From the NCBI RefSeq assembly GCF_003044935.1, contig NZ_POXP01000001.1, forward strand, positions 992,001 through 1,056,000: DNA of 64,000 nucleotides. Reading direction: 5' to 3'. Every line of letters begins with the position of its first letter. Position 1 is the first letter of the stretch. Positions 16,927-26,344 of this stretch are shown here, one piece after another. Source of the DNA: Neisseria subflava. GTDB lineage: Bacteria > Pseudomonadota > Gammaproteobacteria > Burkholderiales > Neisseriaceae. A model generated the notes under the pieces. That model saw only the letters and a program-made list of their open reading frames with translations. It made no database searches and was not told the origin of the DNA. The position numbers and the translations under genes are program-made.

Positions 16927-17589
16927 ATGTTTGCATTTTTAGAATCTTTTTTCGTTGAATACGGCTATGCGGCCGTGTTTTTCGTTTTGGTTATTTGCGG
17001 CTTCGGCGTGCCGATTCCTGAAGATTTGACACTGGTTACAGGCGGCGTGATTTCCGGCCTGGGTTATACCAACTCGCATATTATGTTTGCCGTCGGCATG
17101 CTCGGCGTATTGGTAGGTGACGGCTTTATGTTTGCGGCCGGCCGGATTTGGGGACAAAAAATCCTTAAATTCAAACCGATTGCCCGTGTGATGACGCCCA
17201 AACGCTATGCCCAAGTACAGGAAAAATTCGACAAATACGGCAACTGGGTTTTATTCGTCGCCCGTTTCCTGCCTGGCCTGCGTACCGCCGTTTTCGTGAC
17301 CGCAGGCATCAGCCGCAAAGTTTCCTACCTGCGCTTTATCCTGATGGACGGTCTGGCCGCGCTGATTTCCGTTCCGGTTTGGATTTATTTGGGCGAATAC
17401 GGCGCACGCAATACCGACTGGCTGATGAAAAAAATGCACAGCCTGCAATCCGGTATCTTTATCGTACTGGGCATCGGCGCAGTCATTGTCGGCTGGATTT
17501 GGTGGAGAAAACACCGCCGCCATACCTTCTTCCGTGAAAAACTGCACGAAAAACGCGCTGCAAAAGCCAAAAAACAAGCCAATCAATAA
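16927..17589 (+). CDS. DedA-family membrane protein
   Basis: Inner-membrane protein (220 aa) of the DedA/VTT family, whose members flip undecaprenyl phosphate or phospholipids. It contains the glycine/proline re-entrant motif CGFGVPIPEDLTLVTGG near residue 28 and the signature RFLPGLRTAVFVTAG near 113, with an acidic E/D and the essential arginine in place. Helices are visible at about 10-30, 55-75, 135-160 and 175-195; the C-terminus is basic and cytoplasmic. The precise substrate cannot be told from sequence. A DUS hairpin follows. Confidence 0.9.
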   Translation: MFAFLESFFVEYGYAAVFFVLVICGFGVPIPEDLTLVTGGVISGLGYTNSHIMFAVGMLGVLVGDGFMFAAGRIWGQKILKFKPIARVMTPKRYAQVQEKFDKYGNWVLFVARFLPGLRTAVFVTAGISRKVSYLRFILMDGLAALISVPVWIYLGEYGARNTDWLMKKMHSLQSGIFIVLGIGAVIVGWIWWRKHRRHTFFREKLHEKRAAKAKKQANQ

Positions 17590-17597
17590 ACCATTCC

Positions 17598-17634
17598 AGG
17601 CCGTCTGAAACACTTCCCCGCTTTCAGACGGCCT
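17598..17634. terminator. Inverted DUS pair after the dedA gene
   Basis: AGGCCGTCTGAAA and TTTCAGACGGCCT form a 13-bp stem with a short loop; no T-run follows, so termination may be partial. Confidence 0.55.
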
Positions 17635-17655
17635 CAATCATTCATCAGAAACACC

Positions 17656-18639
17656 ATGAAACAAAAAATCTTCGTCCTCTACACCGGCGGCACCATCGGC
17701 ATGACCCAAAGCAGCGCAGGCCTGCGTCCCGACACTGCCCTCGTCGATAAAGCCCTTGCCCCCTTTTCAGACGGCCTTGATTTCGAATGGCACGTTTGCC
17801 AGCCGCTCATCGATTCTTCCGCGGTAACGCTGCAAAACCAACGCGACTGGCTGGAGCTTATTATCGCCAAACTGCCTGACTATGACGGCATTTTGGTGCT
17901 GCACGGCACGGATACCATGGCATACACCGCCAACCTCTTCGCCCTTTCGCTGCAAGGTTTGGACAAACCCGTTATCCTGACAGGCTCGCAATGGCCTTAC
18001 GATGCCGCCAACAGCGATGCGCCGCGCAACCTTGCTACCGCCGTTTCCGCTTTCTCGCTCAAACTCAAACAAGTGGTCATTGCCTTTGACGGCAAACTCT
18101 TCCCCGCCGTCGGCAGCAGCAAGGTCAGCACCGAGACCGCCGCAGGTTTTGACAACCTGCATTTTGGTGCGCTCGCCGAATGGGAGGAAAACAAAGGTTG
18201 GCACAATATCCGTACCGCCCCGACCCAACATTCAGACGGCCTCAAACCGCGTCTTCCAAATCCTGAAGCCAAAGTTTCTGTCCGCACGCTGATTCCCGGT
18301 TATGCTGCGCAAGAACTTTCAGACAGCCTGCCCCACCTTTCCGCCCAAGCCCTGATTCTGCAAAGCTATGGCCACGGCAATGCGCCGAACAACGATGCGT
18401 TTGTCCGAGCCGTTCAAGCCTTTACGCAACAAGGCAAGTTGCTGCTCAACATCAGCCAAGTGCCGCAAGGTTGCGCCGCTGCCGTCTATGCCCAAGGCGA
18501 TGCTTTGCGTCAGGCAGGTATTATCAACGGCGGCAAATGCAATCTCGAAACCGCCACTGCGCTGATGACCCTCGCCGTATCTCATGACTGGAATGCAGAT
18601 AAGGTGCAACAAGAATTGCGACAATTAAATCTGCTGTAA
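17656..18639 (+). CDS. ansA: Type I (cytoplasmic) L-asparaginase
   Basis: Hydrolyses asparagine to aspartate and ammonia. The 327-aa protein begins MKQKIFVLYTGGTIGM with the first catalytic threonine in the TGGTIG motif (residues 10-15) and no signal peptide. The second motif LHGTDTMAYTANLF, near residue 80, supplies the other Thr-Asp pair. A C-terminal regulatory domain follows (LILQSYGHGNAPNNDAF). It lies 13 bp upstream of tatD, a likely two-gene unit. The cytoplasmic form usually has low affinity and a housekeeping role. Two DUS copies sit inside the coding sequence. Confidence 0.9.
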   Translation: MKQKIFVLYTGGTIGMTQSSAGLRPDTALVDKALAPFSDGLDFEWHVCQPLIDSSAVTLQNQRDWLELIIAKLPDYDGILVLHGTDTMAYTANLFALSLQGLDKPVILTGSQWPYDAANSDAPRNLATAVSAFSLKLKQVVIAFDGKLFPAVGSSKVSTETAAGFDNLHFGALAEWEENKGWHNIRTAPTQHSDGLKPRLPNPEAKVSVRTLIPGYAAQELSDSLPHLSAQALILQSYGHGNAPNNDAFVRAVQAFTQQGKLLLNISQVPQGCAAAVYAQGDALRQAGIINGGKCNLETATALMTLAVSHDWNADKVQQELRQLNLL

Positions 18640-18652
18640 ACCACCATTAAAT

Positions 18653-19420
18653 ATGACTTTCACCGACACCCACTGCCATCTTGCCGATCCCAAACTTGCC
18701 GATACGCTGCCTGCCGTGCTTACCGAAGCGCAAGCCGCCGGCGTGGTGCGTTTTATCGTACCGGCTACATCTCCCAATGATTGGCAGGCAGTTGCGCAGT
18801 TGGAAAGGCCGTCTGAAAACATCCATATCGCTTTGGGCATTCATCCGTGGTTTTCAGACGGCCTCAACGAAGCGGCATTCCAAGAGTTAGAGAAAGAATT
18901 AACCCGGCATCCGCAAGCATGGGTTGGCGAAATCGGCTTGGATTTTTATGGCAAAGAGCAAACCCAAGCGCAACGCGACACGCAAACCGACGTCTTTATC
19001 CGCCAACTCATCCTCGCCCAAAACCTCAACCGCCGCGTCATCATCCATAATCTGAAAGCCACCGCCGCCATTGCCGCCGCTGTTAAAATTGCCGGTTTCA
19101 CACGAGGTGGTATCGTTCATGCTTTCTCCGGCAGCGTAGAAGAAGCACGGATTTTGGTGAAACTCGGCTTCAAAATCGGCATAGGCTCGCTGCTACTCAA
19201 TCCCAATGCCAAAAAAGTCCGTGCCGCCTTACAAGCTTTAAACGACACGGATTTCGTTCTCGAAACCGACAGCCCCTTTATGCTCGGCCATGAAACCAAT
19301 ACCCCGGCCAACATCCGCCGTATCGCCGAAATTGCCGCCGAATTGCGCTGCGTACCGCTGACACAACTGGCTGAAATAACCGAGCAAAACGTGGATTCCC
19401 TGCTCCATACTTCCCCTTAA
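18653..19420 (+). CDS. TatD-family metal-dependent hydrolase
   Basis: A 255-aa TIM-barrel nuclease-type hydrolase. Metal ligands appear in FTDTHCHL (residues 3-10), VGEIGLDFYG near 92, VIIHNLKA near 128, VHAFSG near 153 and ETDSPFM near 203. TatD proteins are 3'-5' exonucleases with possible roles in DNA repair or RNA quality control. The usual IHSRDA box reads IHNLKA here, so substrate handling may differ. It follows the asparaginase gene by 13 bp. Two DUS copies of opposite orientation lie within its first third (18807 and 18849). Confidence 0.88.
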   Translation: MTFTDTHCHLADPKLADTLPAVLTEAQAAGVVRFIVPATSPNDWQAVAQLERPSENIHIALGIHPWFSDGLNEAAFQELEKELTRHPQAWVGEIGLDFYGKEQTQAQRDTQTDVFIRQLILAQNLNRRVIIHNLKATAAIAAAVKIAGFTRGGIVHAFSGSVEEARILVKLGFKIGIGSLLLNPNAKKVRAALQALNDTDFVLETDSPFMLGHETNTPANIRRIAEIAAELRCVPLTQLAEITEQNVDSLLHTSP

Positions 19421-19630
19421 TATGCCGACCTCAAGGCATCAAAAAGCCTTGTCCGGCCATTTCGTTTCCAAACCGACACACTCTGCCCTCCCTACCCCAT
19501 ATTCATGAATAAAAAGCGATACAAGGCCGTCTGAAAAAATGTTTTTGGCACAAAATATCGTTCACTCCGTCATCTCGGCTTTTTAACACCGTATTTTCCC
19601 TTTGATTGATAAAAAGTATTACGCATATTA

Positions 19631-19659
19631 TTGGGCAAACTTTTTATTTACGTTAAAAT
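19631..19659 (+). promoter_or_regulatory. Predicted promoter of the Nramp-like gene
   Basis: TTGGGC (19631-19636) and TAAAAT (19654-19659) with 17-base spacing lie about 49 bp before the ATG. I see no clear metal-regulator operator. A DUS lies between the promoter and the start codon. The preceding 19421-19620 stretch has one further DUS and nothing else recognisable. Confidence 0.6.
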
Positions 19660-19707
19660 ATGCCTTTTTTTGATAATAAGGCCGTCTGAAAAAGGCGGAA
19701 ACTAATT

Positions 19708-20976
19708 ATGGCTGAACAACATACACACGCTTCCACCTGGAAGAGCAAAATCAATGCTCTCGGCCCGGGTATCATGATGGCTTCGGCGGCAGTCGGCGGC
19801 TCGCACCTGATTGCCTCCACGCAGGCAGGTGCGCTTTACGGCTGGCAGCTTGCGCTGATCATTATTCTGACCAACCTGTTCAAATACCCGTTTTTCCGCT
19901 TCAGCGCACATTACACGCTGGATACGGGCAAAAGCCTGATTGAGGGCTATGCCGAAAAAAGTCGCGTTTATTTGTGGGTATTTTTGATTTTATGTATTGC
20001 ATCGGCAACGATTAATGCCGGTGCAGTCGCCATCGTTACCGCCGCCATCGTCAAAATGGCGATCCCGTCGCTGACTTTCGATGCCGGCATAGTGTCCGTC
20101 ATGATTATGGTTTCCTGCCTGCTGATTTTGGCAAGCGGCCGCTATAAAGCATTGGACAACGTTTCCAAAATCATCATCGTCAGCCTGACCATCGCCACCG
20201 TCGCCGCAGCCGCCGTGGCCATGTCTCGCGGCATGCAGATGAAGCCCGACTTTATCGAGCCGACCCCATGGACGCTGACCGGCTTGGGCTTCCTCATCGC
20301 GCTGATGGGCTGGATGCCTGCACCGATTGAAATTTCCGCCATCAACTCTTTGTGGGTTACCGAAAAACAACGCATCAACCCTTCCAGCTACCGCGACGGC
20401 ATTTTTGACTTCAACGTCGGCTACATTACCAGCGCGATTTTGGCGGTCGTTTTCCTCGCCTTGGGTGCATATGTACAATACGGCAACGGCGAGGAAGTGC
20501 AAATGGCGGGCGGCAAATATGTCGGCCAGCTGATTAATATGTACGCTGTGACCATCGGCGACTGGTCTCGTCCATTAGTGGCATTTATTGCTTTCGCCTG
20601 CATGTACGGCACCACCATTACCGTAGTGGACGGCTACGCCCGCGCGATTGCCGAACCGGTACGCCTGCTGCGCGGCAAAGACAAAACCGGCAATGTCGAA
20701 TTGTTTGCTTGGAACGTCTGGGTTGCAGGCTCAGGCTTGGCCGTAATTTTCTGGTTCAACAGCGCGATGGCGGAACTGCTCAAATTCGCCATGATTACCG
20801 CCTTCGTTGCCGCCCCTGTGTTCGCTTGGCTGAACTACCGCCTCGTCAAAGGCGACAAACGCCACAAACTGACCATGGGCATGAATTTCCTTGCCATTAT
20901 CGGTTTGATTTACTTGACCGGCTTTACCGTTTTGTTCCTGCTGAACCAAACAGGCATCTTGGCTGCTCCTAAATAA
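19708..20976 (+). CDS. Nramp-fold transporter with altered metal-site motifs
   Basis: Inner-membrane protein (422 aa, about 11 helices) recognisable as Nramp family from GPGIMMASAAVGGSHLIAST at residues 19-38 and the TM6 segment LMGWMPAPIEISAI near 199-212. Canonical manganese/iron Nramp proteins have DPGN in helix 1 and MPH in helix 6. Here these read VGGS/GGSH and MPA, so the metal-liganding Asp, Asn and His equivalents are missing or replaced. It is therefore a divergent subfamily, and transport of Mn(II) should not be assumed. Candidates are another cation or an organic solute. No neighbouring gene hints at the substrate. Confidence 0.75.
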   Translation: MAEQHTHASTWKSKINALGPGIMMASAAVGGSHLIASTQAGALYGWQLALIIILTNLFKYPFFRFSAHYTLDTGKSLIEGYAEKSRVYLWVFLILCIASATINAGAVAIVTAAIVKMAIPSLTFDAGIVSVMIMVSCLLILASGRYKALDNVSKIIIVSLTIATVAAAAVAMSRGMQMKPDFIEPTPWTLTGLGFLIALMGWMPAPIEISAINSLWVTEKQRINPSSYRDGIFDFNVGYITSAILAVVFLALGAYVQYGNGEEVQMAGGKYVGQLINMYAVTIGDWSRPLVAFIAFACMYGTTITVVDGYARAIAEPVRLLRGKDKTGNVELFAWNVWVAGSGLAVIFWFNSAMAELLKFAMITAFVAAPVFAWLNYRLVKGDKRHKLTMGMNFLAIIGLIYLTGFTVLFLLNQTGILAAPK

Positions 20977-20987
20977 GCCCATATGAA

Positions 20988-21029
20988 AAAGGCCGTCTGA
21001 AACTCAAAAACAAGTTTCAGACGGCCTTT
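20988..21029. terminator. Extended DUS hairpin after the Nramp-like gene
   Basis: AAAGGCCGTCTGAAACT and AGTTTCAGACGGCCTTT form a 17-bp stem around a small A-rich loop. Confidence 0.8.
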
Positions 21030-21047
21030 CCAATCCATCATATCTTG

Positions 21048-21075
21048 TTGAATTTTCATTCAAACCCATTATAAT
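21048..21075 (+). promoter_or_regulatory. Predicted promoter of prfA
   Basis: TTGAAT (21048-21053) and a perfect TATAAT (21070-21075) with 16-base spacing. Transcription would start near 21082, about 50 bases before the chosen ATG. Confidence 0.65.
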
Positions 21076-21131
21076 GACTCCTTATTTCGCCGTTGCAGAC
21101 CACTCGACGGCATCCGTATTTTGGAAAATTT

Positions 21132-22208
21132 ATGAAGCCGTCTATCTTAGAAAAACTACAACAACTCAGCGACCGACTGGAAGAAGTCACGCATCTGCTC
21201 GGACAGCCTGAAGCCACGTCCGACATGGACAACTACCGCAAACTCACACGCGAACACGCCGAACTGACCCCCGTGGTCGAAGTGTTCCAAAACTATCAGC
21301 TGGCGCAAAGCGACTTGGCGGATGCCGAAGAAATGCTGTCCGACCCTGAAATGAAAGACTTTGCCGCCGAAGAAATCGAAGCTGCCAAAGCCAAAATCGA
21401 CGAACTCGATACCGAATTGCAAAAACTGCTACTGCCAAAAGATGCCGATGACGACAAAAACATCTTTATCGAAGTGCGCGCTGGTACCGGCGGCGACGAA
21501 GCCGCGCTGTTTGCTGGCGATTTGCTGCGTATGTACAGCCGCTACGCCGAGCGCAACCGCTGGCAGGTTGAAATCGTTTCCGCCAACGAAAGCGAATTAG
21601 GTGGCTATAAAGAAGTCATCGCCCGCATTATCGGCTTGGGTGCATACAGCCGTCTGAAATTTGAATCCGGCGGCCACCGCGTGCAACGCGTTCCTGCAAC
21701 CGAAAGCCAAGGCCGTATCCACACTTCAGCCTGTACCGTCGCCGTCATGCCTGAAGCGGACGAACTCGAAGACATCGAATTGAACCCCGCCGACCTGCGC
21801 ATCGACACCTTCCGCGCATCCGGCGCAGGCGGTCAGCACATCAACAAAACCGACTCCGCCGTCCGCATTACCCACTTACCGACAGGCATGGTAGTCGAAT
21901 GCCAAGACGGCCGCAGCCAACACGCCAACAAAGCGCAGGCGATGAAAGTCCTCGCTGCCCGCTTAAACGACGCACAAAAACGCGAAGCCCAAGCCAAAGA
22001 AGCCGCCGAACGCAAATCCCTAATCGGCAGCGGCGACCGCAGCGAACGCATCCGCACCTACAACTACCCACAAGGCCGCGTGACTGACCACCGCATCAAC
22101 CTTACCCTGCACAAACTGGATTTTGTGATGGACGGCGACTTGGAAGAAATCACCAATGCCCTGATTGCCGAGCATCAAGCCGAGCTTTTGGCGGCAATGG
22201 GGGATTGA
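21132..22208 (+). CDS. prfA: Peptide chain release factor 1
   Basis: RF1 (358 aa) ends translation at UAA and UAG. It starts [12 protein letters not shown]. The codon-recognition domain is followed by the catalytic loop [20 protein letters not shown], whose GGQ (near residue 233) triggers peptide release and is glutamine-methylated by PrmC in other bacteria. The C-terminal [25 protein letters not shown] is standard. I chose the ATG at 21132 because a TTG start further upstream adds residues absent from the family. Only PrmB, not PrmC, is found in this window. Confidence 0.97.
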   Translation: MKPSILEKLQQLSDRLEEVTHLLGQPEATSDMDNYRKLTREHAELTPVVEVFQNYQLAQSDLADAEEMLSDPEMKDFAAEEIEAAKAKIDELDTELQKLLLPKDADDDKNIFIEVRAGTGGDEAALFAGDLLRMYSRYAERNRWQVEIVSANESELGGYKEVIARIIGLGAYSRLKFESGGHRVQRVPATESQGRIHTSACTVAVMPEADELEDIELNPADLRIDTFRASGAGGQHINKTDSAVRITHLPTGMVVECQDGRSQHANKAQAMKVLAARLNDAQKREAQAKEAAERKSLIGSGDRSERIRTYNYPQGRVTDHRINLTLHKLDFVMDGDLEEITNALIAEHQAELLAAMGD

Positions 22209-22369
22209 TGAATTTAGCCCATTGCGTTTATACTTTTCAGACGGCCTGATGACATATGTCAATATGGCCGTGAATATATTAAAGAAACTTCAATCCTGAA
22301 GTGTTAAAATGCAGCACCAGCTGCGTCACAGCAACACCCTTCTACAATTAACGAAAGAGAGGACACAAA

Positions 22370-23872
22370 ATGGCAAAAATCCTGATCGCACCGGTATCTA
22401 CCGGCCTGAGCGCCGATGCAGCGGCAAAAGCATTTGCAGCGGCATTGAATGCACAAGTTTTCCAAGCCGTTGACTCCACTACAGAAGCCCTGTTGGCTCA
22501 AGGCAAGAGCGACGACTGGTTTGACGCGCTTGTCGGTAAAGTTGCAGCATTGAACGCAGATAACCTCGTTATCGAAGGCATTACTCCTGATGCGGACAAA
22601 TTGTTCTTGGCAGGCAAAAACGTCGAATTGGCGTTGTCTTTGGACGCAGGCGTTGTATTGGCGCTGAAATCCGACAACACCGACGCAGCCGCCGTTGCCC
22701 AACAATTAAACCTCACCAAACAGCTCTACACCAACTCCCCGGGCTTATTGGAAGGCTTTATCATTGACGGTGCAGCCGCTGCTTTGGGCGCACAAGTTGC
22801 CGAACAAACCGGCCTGACTTTCTTCGGCTCCAGCGACAAACTACAAGACGTATCCGCTTTGGCTAAACGCGAAGCCAAACGCCTGTCTCCAGCCCAATTC
22901 CGTTACAACCTGATCGATTTCGCACGCAAAGCCGATATGCGCATCGTCCTGCCTGAAGGCGCAGAACCACGCACCGTCGCCGCCGCCGCTATCTGTCACG
23001 AAAAAGGCATCGCCCGTTGCGTACTATTGGCGACTCGCGAAGAAGTTGAAGCCGTAGCGAAAGAACGCGGCATTTCCCTGCCCGATTCTTTGGAAATCAT
23101 CGATCCTGCTTCTTTGGTTGAGCAATATGTCGAGCCTATGTGTGAATTGCGCAAATCCAAAGGCCTGACTCCTGAAGATGCACGTAAACAGCTGCAAGAC
23201 ACCGTCGTACTGGGTACCATGATGATGGCTCAAAACGACGTGGACGGTTTGGTTTCCGGTGCAGTCCACACTACTGCCAACACCATCCGTCCTGCCCTGC
23301 AACTGATTAAAACCGCTCCGGGTGCAAGCCTCGTATCCAGCGTATTCTTCATGTTGCTGCCTAACCAAGTTTTAGCTTTCGGCGACTGCGCGGTTAACCC
23401 GAACCCAACTCCGGAACAACTGGCCGATATCGCCATCCAATCTGCCGACAGCGCCAAAGCTTTCGGTATCGATCCAAAAGTAGCCATGATTTCCTACTCT
23501 ACCATCAACTCAGGCAGCGGCCCTGATGTCGATGCAGTAATCGAAGCCACCAAACTGGCTAATGAAAAACGCCCTGATTTGGCCATCGAAGGTCCGTTGC
23601 AATACGATGCGGCTACCGTTCCATCTATCGGCCAATCCAAAGCTCCGGGCAGCGCTGTCGCTGGTCAGGCAACTGTCCTGATTTTCCCAGACCTCAATAC
23701 CGGCAACTGTACTTACAAAGCCGTACAACGCAGCGCCAACGTCCTGAGCGTAGGCCCGTTGTTGCAAGGTTTGCGCAAACCGGTTAACGACTTGTCCCGC
23801 GGTGCATTGATTGAAGACATCGTCTTCACCATCGCTCTGACTGCCGTTCAAGCCAAACAAATGCAAGGCTGA
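22370..23872 (+). CDS. pta: Phosphate acetyltransferase with a short N-terminal domain
   Basis: Pta interconverts acetyl-CoA and acetyl phosphate in the acetate pathway. The C-terminal catalytic PTA/PTB domain starts near residue 170 ([31 protein letters not shown]) and contains [21 protein letters not shown] and [23 protein letters not shown]. The family length in E. coli is about 714 aa; this protein is 500. Its N-terminal part ([22 protein letters not shown]) resembles the P-loop domain of long Pta proteins, but the nucleotide-binding P-loop is degenerate and the middle is missing. The enzyme should still be active, since the catalytic half suffices in many bacteria. ackA is not adjacent. 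Confidence 0.93.
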   Translation: MAKILIAPVSTGLSADAAAKAFAAALNAQVFQAVDSTTEALLAQGKSDDWFDALVGKVAALNADNLVIEGITPDADKLFLAGKNVELALSLDAGVVLALKSDNTDAAAVAQQLNLTKQLYTNSPGLLEGFIIDGAAAALGAQVAEQTGLTFFGSSDKLQDVSALAKREAKRLSPAQFRYNLIDFARKADMRIVLPEGAEPRTVAAAAICHEKGIARCVLLATREEVEAVAKERGISLPDSLEIIDPASLVEQYVEPMCELRKSKGLTPEDARKQLQDTVVLGTMMMAQNDVDGLVSGAVHTTANTIRPALQLIKTAPGASLVSSVFFMLLPNQVLAFGDCAVNPNPTPEQLADIAIQSADSAKAFGIDPKVAMISYSTINSGSGPDVDAVIEATKLANEKRPDLAIEGPLQYDAATVPSIGQSKAPGSAVAGQATVLIFPDLNTGNCTYKAVQRSANVLSVGPLLQGLRKPVNDLSRGALIEDIVFTIALTAVQAKQMQG

Positions 23873-23896
23873 TTGACAAGCTGATGCTTTAAAATC

Positions 23897-23932
23897 AAAG
23901 GCCGTCTGAAACCGATGTTTCAGACGGCCTTT
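23897..23932. terminator. DUS hairpin after pta
   Basis: AAAGGCCGTCTGAAAC and GTTTCAGACGGCCTTT-like arms surround a short loop 25 bases after the stop. Confidence 0.75.
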
Positions 23933-23989
23933 CGTATCTTTGCGCCAACTATATTATAATTCGCCATTATTTTCCGAAAAACTGCCCCA

Positions 23990-25072
23990 ATGACTGCCTA
24001 CCAGCAACAACTAGCCGACAAAAAGCAATATCTTCAGCAACTATTCCAAGGGCTGGATTTCCCTGAAATCGAAGTCTTTGAATCTCCGGAACAGCATTAC
24101 AGGATGCGTGCCGAGTTCCGCATCTGGCATGAAGGCGGCGAAATGTTTTACGCCATGTTTGAGCGCGGGCAAAAGGCAAGCGGGGCAAGCCTGATCCGTT
24201 GCGACCAATTTCCTGCCGCGTCCGAATCCATCAATACCTTAATGCCGAAACTGATTGAAGCCGCATCCAATCATCCCGAGCTGAAAAACCGCTGGTACGC
24301 CGTCGAATTTTTGTCCACTTTAAGCGGCGAAATGCTGGTTACCATGATTTACCACAAGAAGCTGAACGACGCATGGCAACAAGCCGCGCAAGAGCTGGCG
24401 CACAATTTAGGCATCCACATCATCGGCCGCAGCCGCGGACAAAAAATCGTATTGAGCCAAGATTTTGTGACTGAAGCGTTGGAAGTCAACGGCAAGACCT
24501 TCCGCTATCGTCAAATCGAGGGCGGCTTTACCCAACCCAATGCCCAAGTGTGCCAAAAAATGCTGACTTGGGCGTGTGATGCTGCGCAAAACTTAGGCAA
24601 AGACCTGCTTGAGCTGTACTGCGGCAACGGCAATTTCACCCTGCCGCTTTCGCAACATTTCAATCAGGTGCTGGCGACCGAAGTTTCCAAAACTTCCGTC
24701 AACGCCGCCCAATGGAATATTGAAGCCAACCAAATTACCAATCTTAAAATCGCCCGCCTGTCTGCGGAAGAGTTTACCGAGGCCTACACGCAAAACCGTG
24801 AATTCCGCCGCCTGCAAGAACAAGGCATTGACTTGAAAAACTATGATTTTTCAACTATTTTTGTCGATCCTCCACGCGCCGGTATTGATGATGAAACGCT
24901 CAAATTGGTTGCCCGATTCGACAACGTCCTCTATATTTCCTGCAATCCTGAGACCCTTCGCGCCAACCTAGACACGCTCTGTCAAACCCATACCATCGAA
25001 CGCGCCGCCCTATTCGACCAATTCCCATTTACCCACCATATCGAAAGCGGCGTTTGGTTGAAGAAGAAATAA
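23990..25072 (+). CDS. trmA: tRNA (uracil-54-C5)-methyltransferase
   Basis: SAM-dependent enzyme (360 aa) forming ribothymidine at position 54 of tRNA. It shows the TRAM-less TrmA N-terminus ([19 protein letters not shown]), the RNA-binding patch [16 protein letters not shown] motif [16 protein letters not shown] near residue 206, [13 protein letters not shown] near 288 and the catalytic [12 protein letters not shown] near 315. A DUS hairpin separates it from pta, and another follows it. Confidence 0.95.
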   Translation: MTAYQQQLADKKQYLQQLFQGLDFPEIEVFESPEQHYRMRAEFRIWHEGGEMFYAMFERGQKASGASLIRCDQFPAASESINTLMPKLIEAASNHPELKNRWYAVEFLSTLSGEMLVTMIYHKKLNDAWQQAAQELAHNLGIHIIGRSRGQKIVLSQDFVTEALEVNGKTFRYRQIEGGFTQPNAQVCQKMLTWACDAAQNLGKDLLELYCGNGNFTLPLSQHFNQVLATEVSKTSVNAAQWNIEANQITNLKIARLSAEEFTEAYTQNREFRRLQEQGIDLKNYDFSTIFVDPPRAGIDDETLKLVARFDNVLYISCNPETLRANLDTLCQTHTIERAALFDQFPFTHHIESGVWLKKK

Positions 25073-25082
25073 AATCATACAA

Positions 25083-25112
25083 AAAGGCCGTCTGAATGTT
25101 CAGACGGCCTTT
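25083..25112. terminator. DUS hairpin between trmA and adh
   Basis: AAAGGCCGTCTGAA and TTCAGACGGCCTTT pair across two bases; it ends the convergent trmA and adh transcripts. Confidence 0.8.
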
Positions 25113-25141
25113 AATTAACGGCATATTAAGCGATTTTCAAA

Positions 25142-26182
25142 TCAATCCGCTTCCAAAACCACTTTCATGGCTTGGTTTTCAGCAGCGTGTTTGAATACAT
25201 CGTAAGCTTTTTCCAATTCGCTGAATTTGAAATGGTGGGTCATCATTTTGGTGTAATCCACTGAGCTGCTGGAAATGGCTTTCATCAGCATTTCGGTGGT
25301 ATTCGCGTTAACCAGGCCTGTTGTGATGGCAAGGTTTTTAATCCAAAGTTTTTCCAGTTTGAAATCAACGGATTGACCATGCACACCGACCACAGCAATA
25401 TGGCCGCCGGGTTTCACGATGTCTTGGCACATATTCCAAGTTGCAGGGATACCGACCGCTTCGATGGCGCAATCTACGCCGTCTTCGCCGACGATAGCGG
25501 CAACTTGTTTGCTTACATCGCCGGAAGCAGGGTTGATGGTATGGGTCGCGCCCAATTCTTTCGCCAGTTTCAAGCGGTTTTCGTCCATATCGCAAACGAT
25601 GATGGCAGCAGGGCTATACAGTTGCGCAGTCAGCAATGCAGACATACCGACAGGGCCGGCACCGGCGATGAATACGGTATCGCCAGGTTTCACATCGCCA
25701 TATTGCACGCCGATTTCGTGGGCGGTCGGCAAAGCATCGCTCAACAGCAGGGCAACTTCTTCGTTGACGTTGTCAGGCAGCGGAACCAAGCTGTTGTCTG
25801 CATAAGGCGTACGGACGTATTCGGCCTGAGTACCGTCAATCATATAGCCCAAGATCCAACCGCCGTTGCGGCAGTGTGAATAAAGTTGGATTTTACAGTT
25901 GTCGCAAGTACAGCATTTGCTAACACATGAAATAATGACTTTATCATCGACTTTGATGTTTTTTACAGCATCGCCGACTTCTTCTACAATACCGATACCC
26001 TCATGACCGAGAATACGACCGTCGGCAACTTCAGGGTTTTTACCTTTCCAAATACCCAAGTCAGTACCGCAAATTGTGGTTTTAACGATTTTGACGACTG
26101 CATCGGTCGGATCGATAATTTGAGGGCGGGGTTTTTCTTCGAAACGGATGTCGTTTGCGCCATGATAAACCATTGCTTTCAT
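25142..26182 (-). CDS. Zinc-dependent alcohol dehydrogenase
   Basis: Medium-chain dehydrogenase (346 aa). Catalytic zinc ligands are in TTICGTDLGIWKG (Cys38) and GRILGHEGIGIVEEVG (His-Glu near 59-60). The structural zinc site is a four-Cys cluster CVSKCCTCDNCKIQLYSHC near 90-110. The Rossmann motif is VFIAGAGPVGMSALL near 170. It probably oxidises a primary or secondary alcohol with NAD(H); the exact substrate is not visible. AAGGAG lies 6-7 bases before the ATG. It is divergent from mutY, and a Zur-like palindrome sits upstream of its promoter, which would fit a zinc-responsive enzyme. Confidence 0.88.
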   Translation of the reverse strand: MKAMVYHGANDIRFEEKPRPQIIDPTDAVVKIVKTTICGTDLGIWKGKNPEVADGRILGHEGIGIVEEVGDAVKNIKVDDKVIISCVSKCCTCDNCKIQLYSHCRNGGWILGYMIDGTQAEYVRTPYADNSLVPLPDNVNEEVALLLSDALPTAHEIGVQYGDVKPGDTVFIAGAGPVGMSALLTAQLYSPAAIIVCDMDENRLKLAKELGATHTINPASGDVSKQVAAIVGEDGVDCAIEAVGIPATWNMCQDIVKPGGHIAVVGVHGQSVDFKLEKLWIKNLAITTGLVNANTTEMLMKAISSSSVDYTKMMTHHFKFSELEKAYDVFKHAAENQAMKVVLEAD

Positions 26183-26243
26183 GTGAATCTCCTTGAGCAG
26201 TTAATAAACTTTAACAATACAGCGTAAATCCACGTTAACTATA

Positions 26244-26272
26244 TTTATATACCCCTCTACCAGATAAGTCAA
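26244..26272 (-). promoter_or_regulatory. Predicted promoter of the alcohol dehydrogenase
   Basis: On the minus strand TTGACT (26267-26272) and TATAAA (26244-26249) are 17 bases apart; transcription would begin near 26237, leaving a 55-base leader. Confidence 0.7.
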
Positions 26273-26288
26273 TCCTGATTATTATTTT

Positions 26289-26309
26289 GCATGTTATAGT
26301 GTAACATGC
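26289..26309. promoter_or_regulatory. Zur-like palindrome overlapping the mutY -10
   Basis: GCATGTTA-TAGTG-TAACATGC is an 8-5-8 perfect inverted repeat. Its core TGTTATAGTGTAACA (26292-26306) differs by one base from the meningococcal Zur box as I recall it (TGTTATDNHATAACA). It contains the extended -10 TG-T-TATAGT of a plausible mutY promoter (start near 26307), and lies about 17 bp upstream of the adh -35. Binding could repress mutY and modulate adh. Confidence 0.55.
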
Positions 26310-26344
26310 TGTTTTAAAAATAAATAATTAAAAAGTAAATATTA

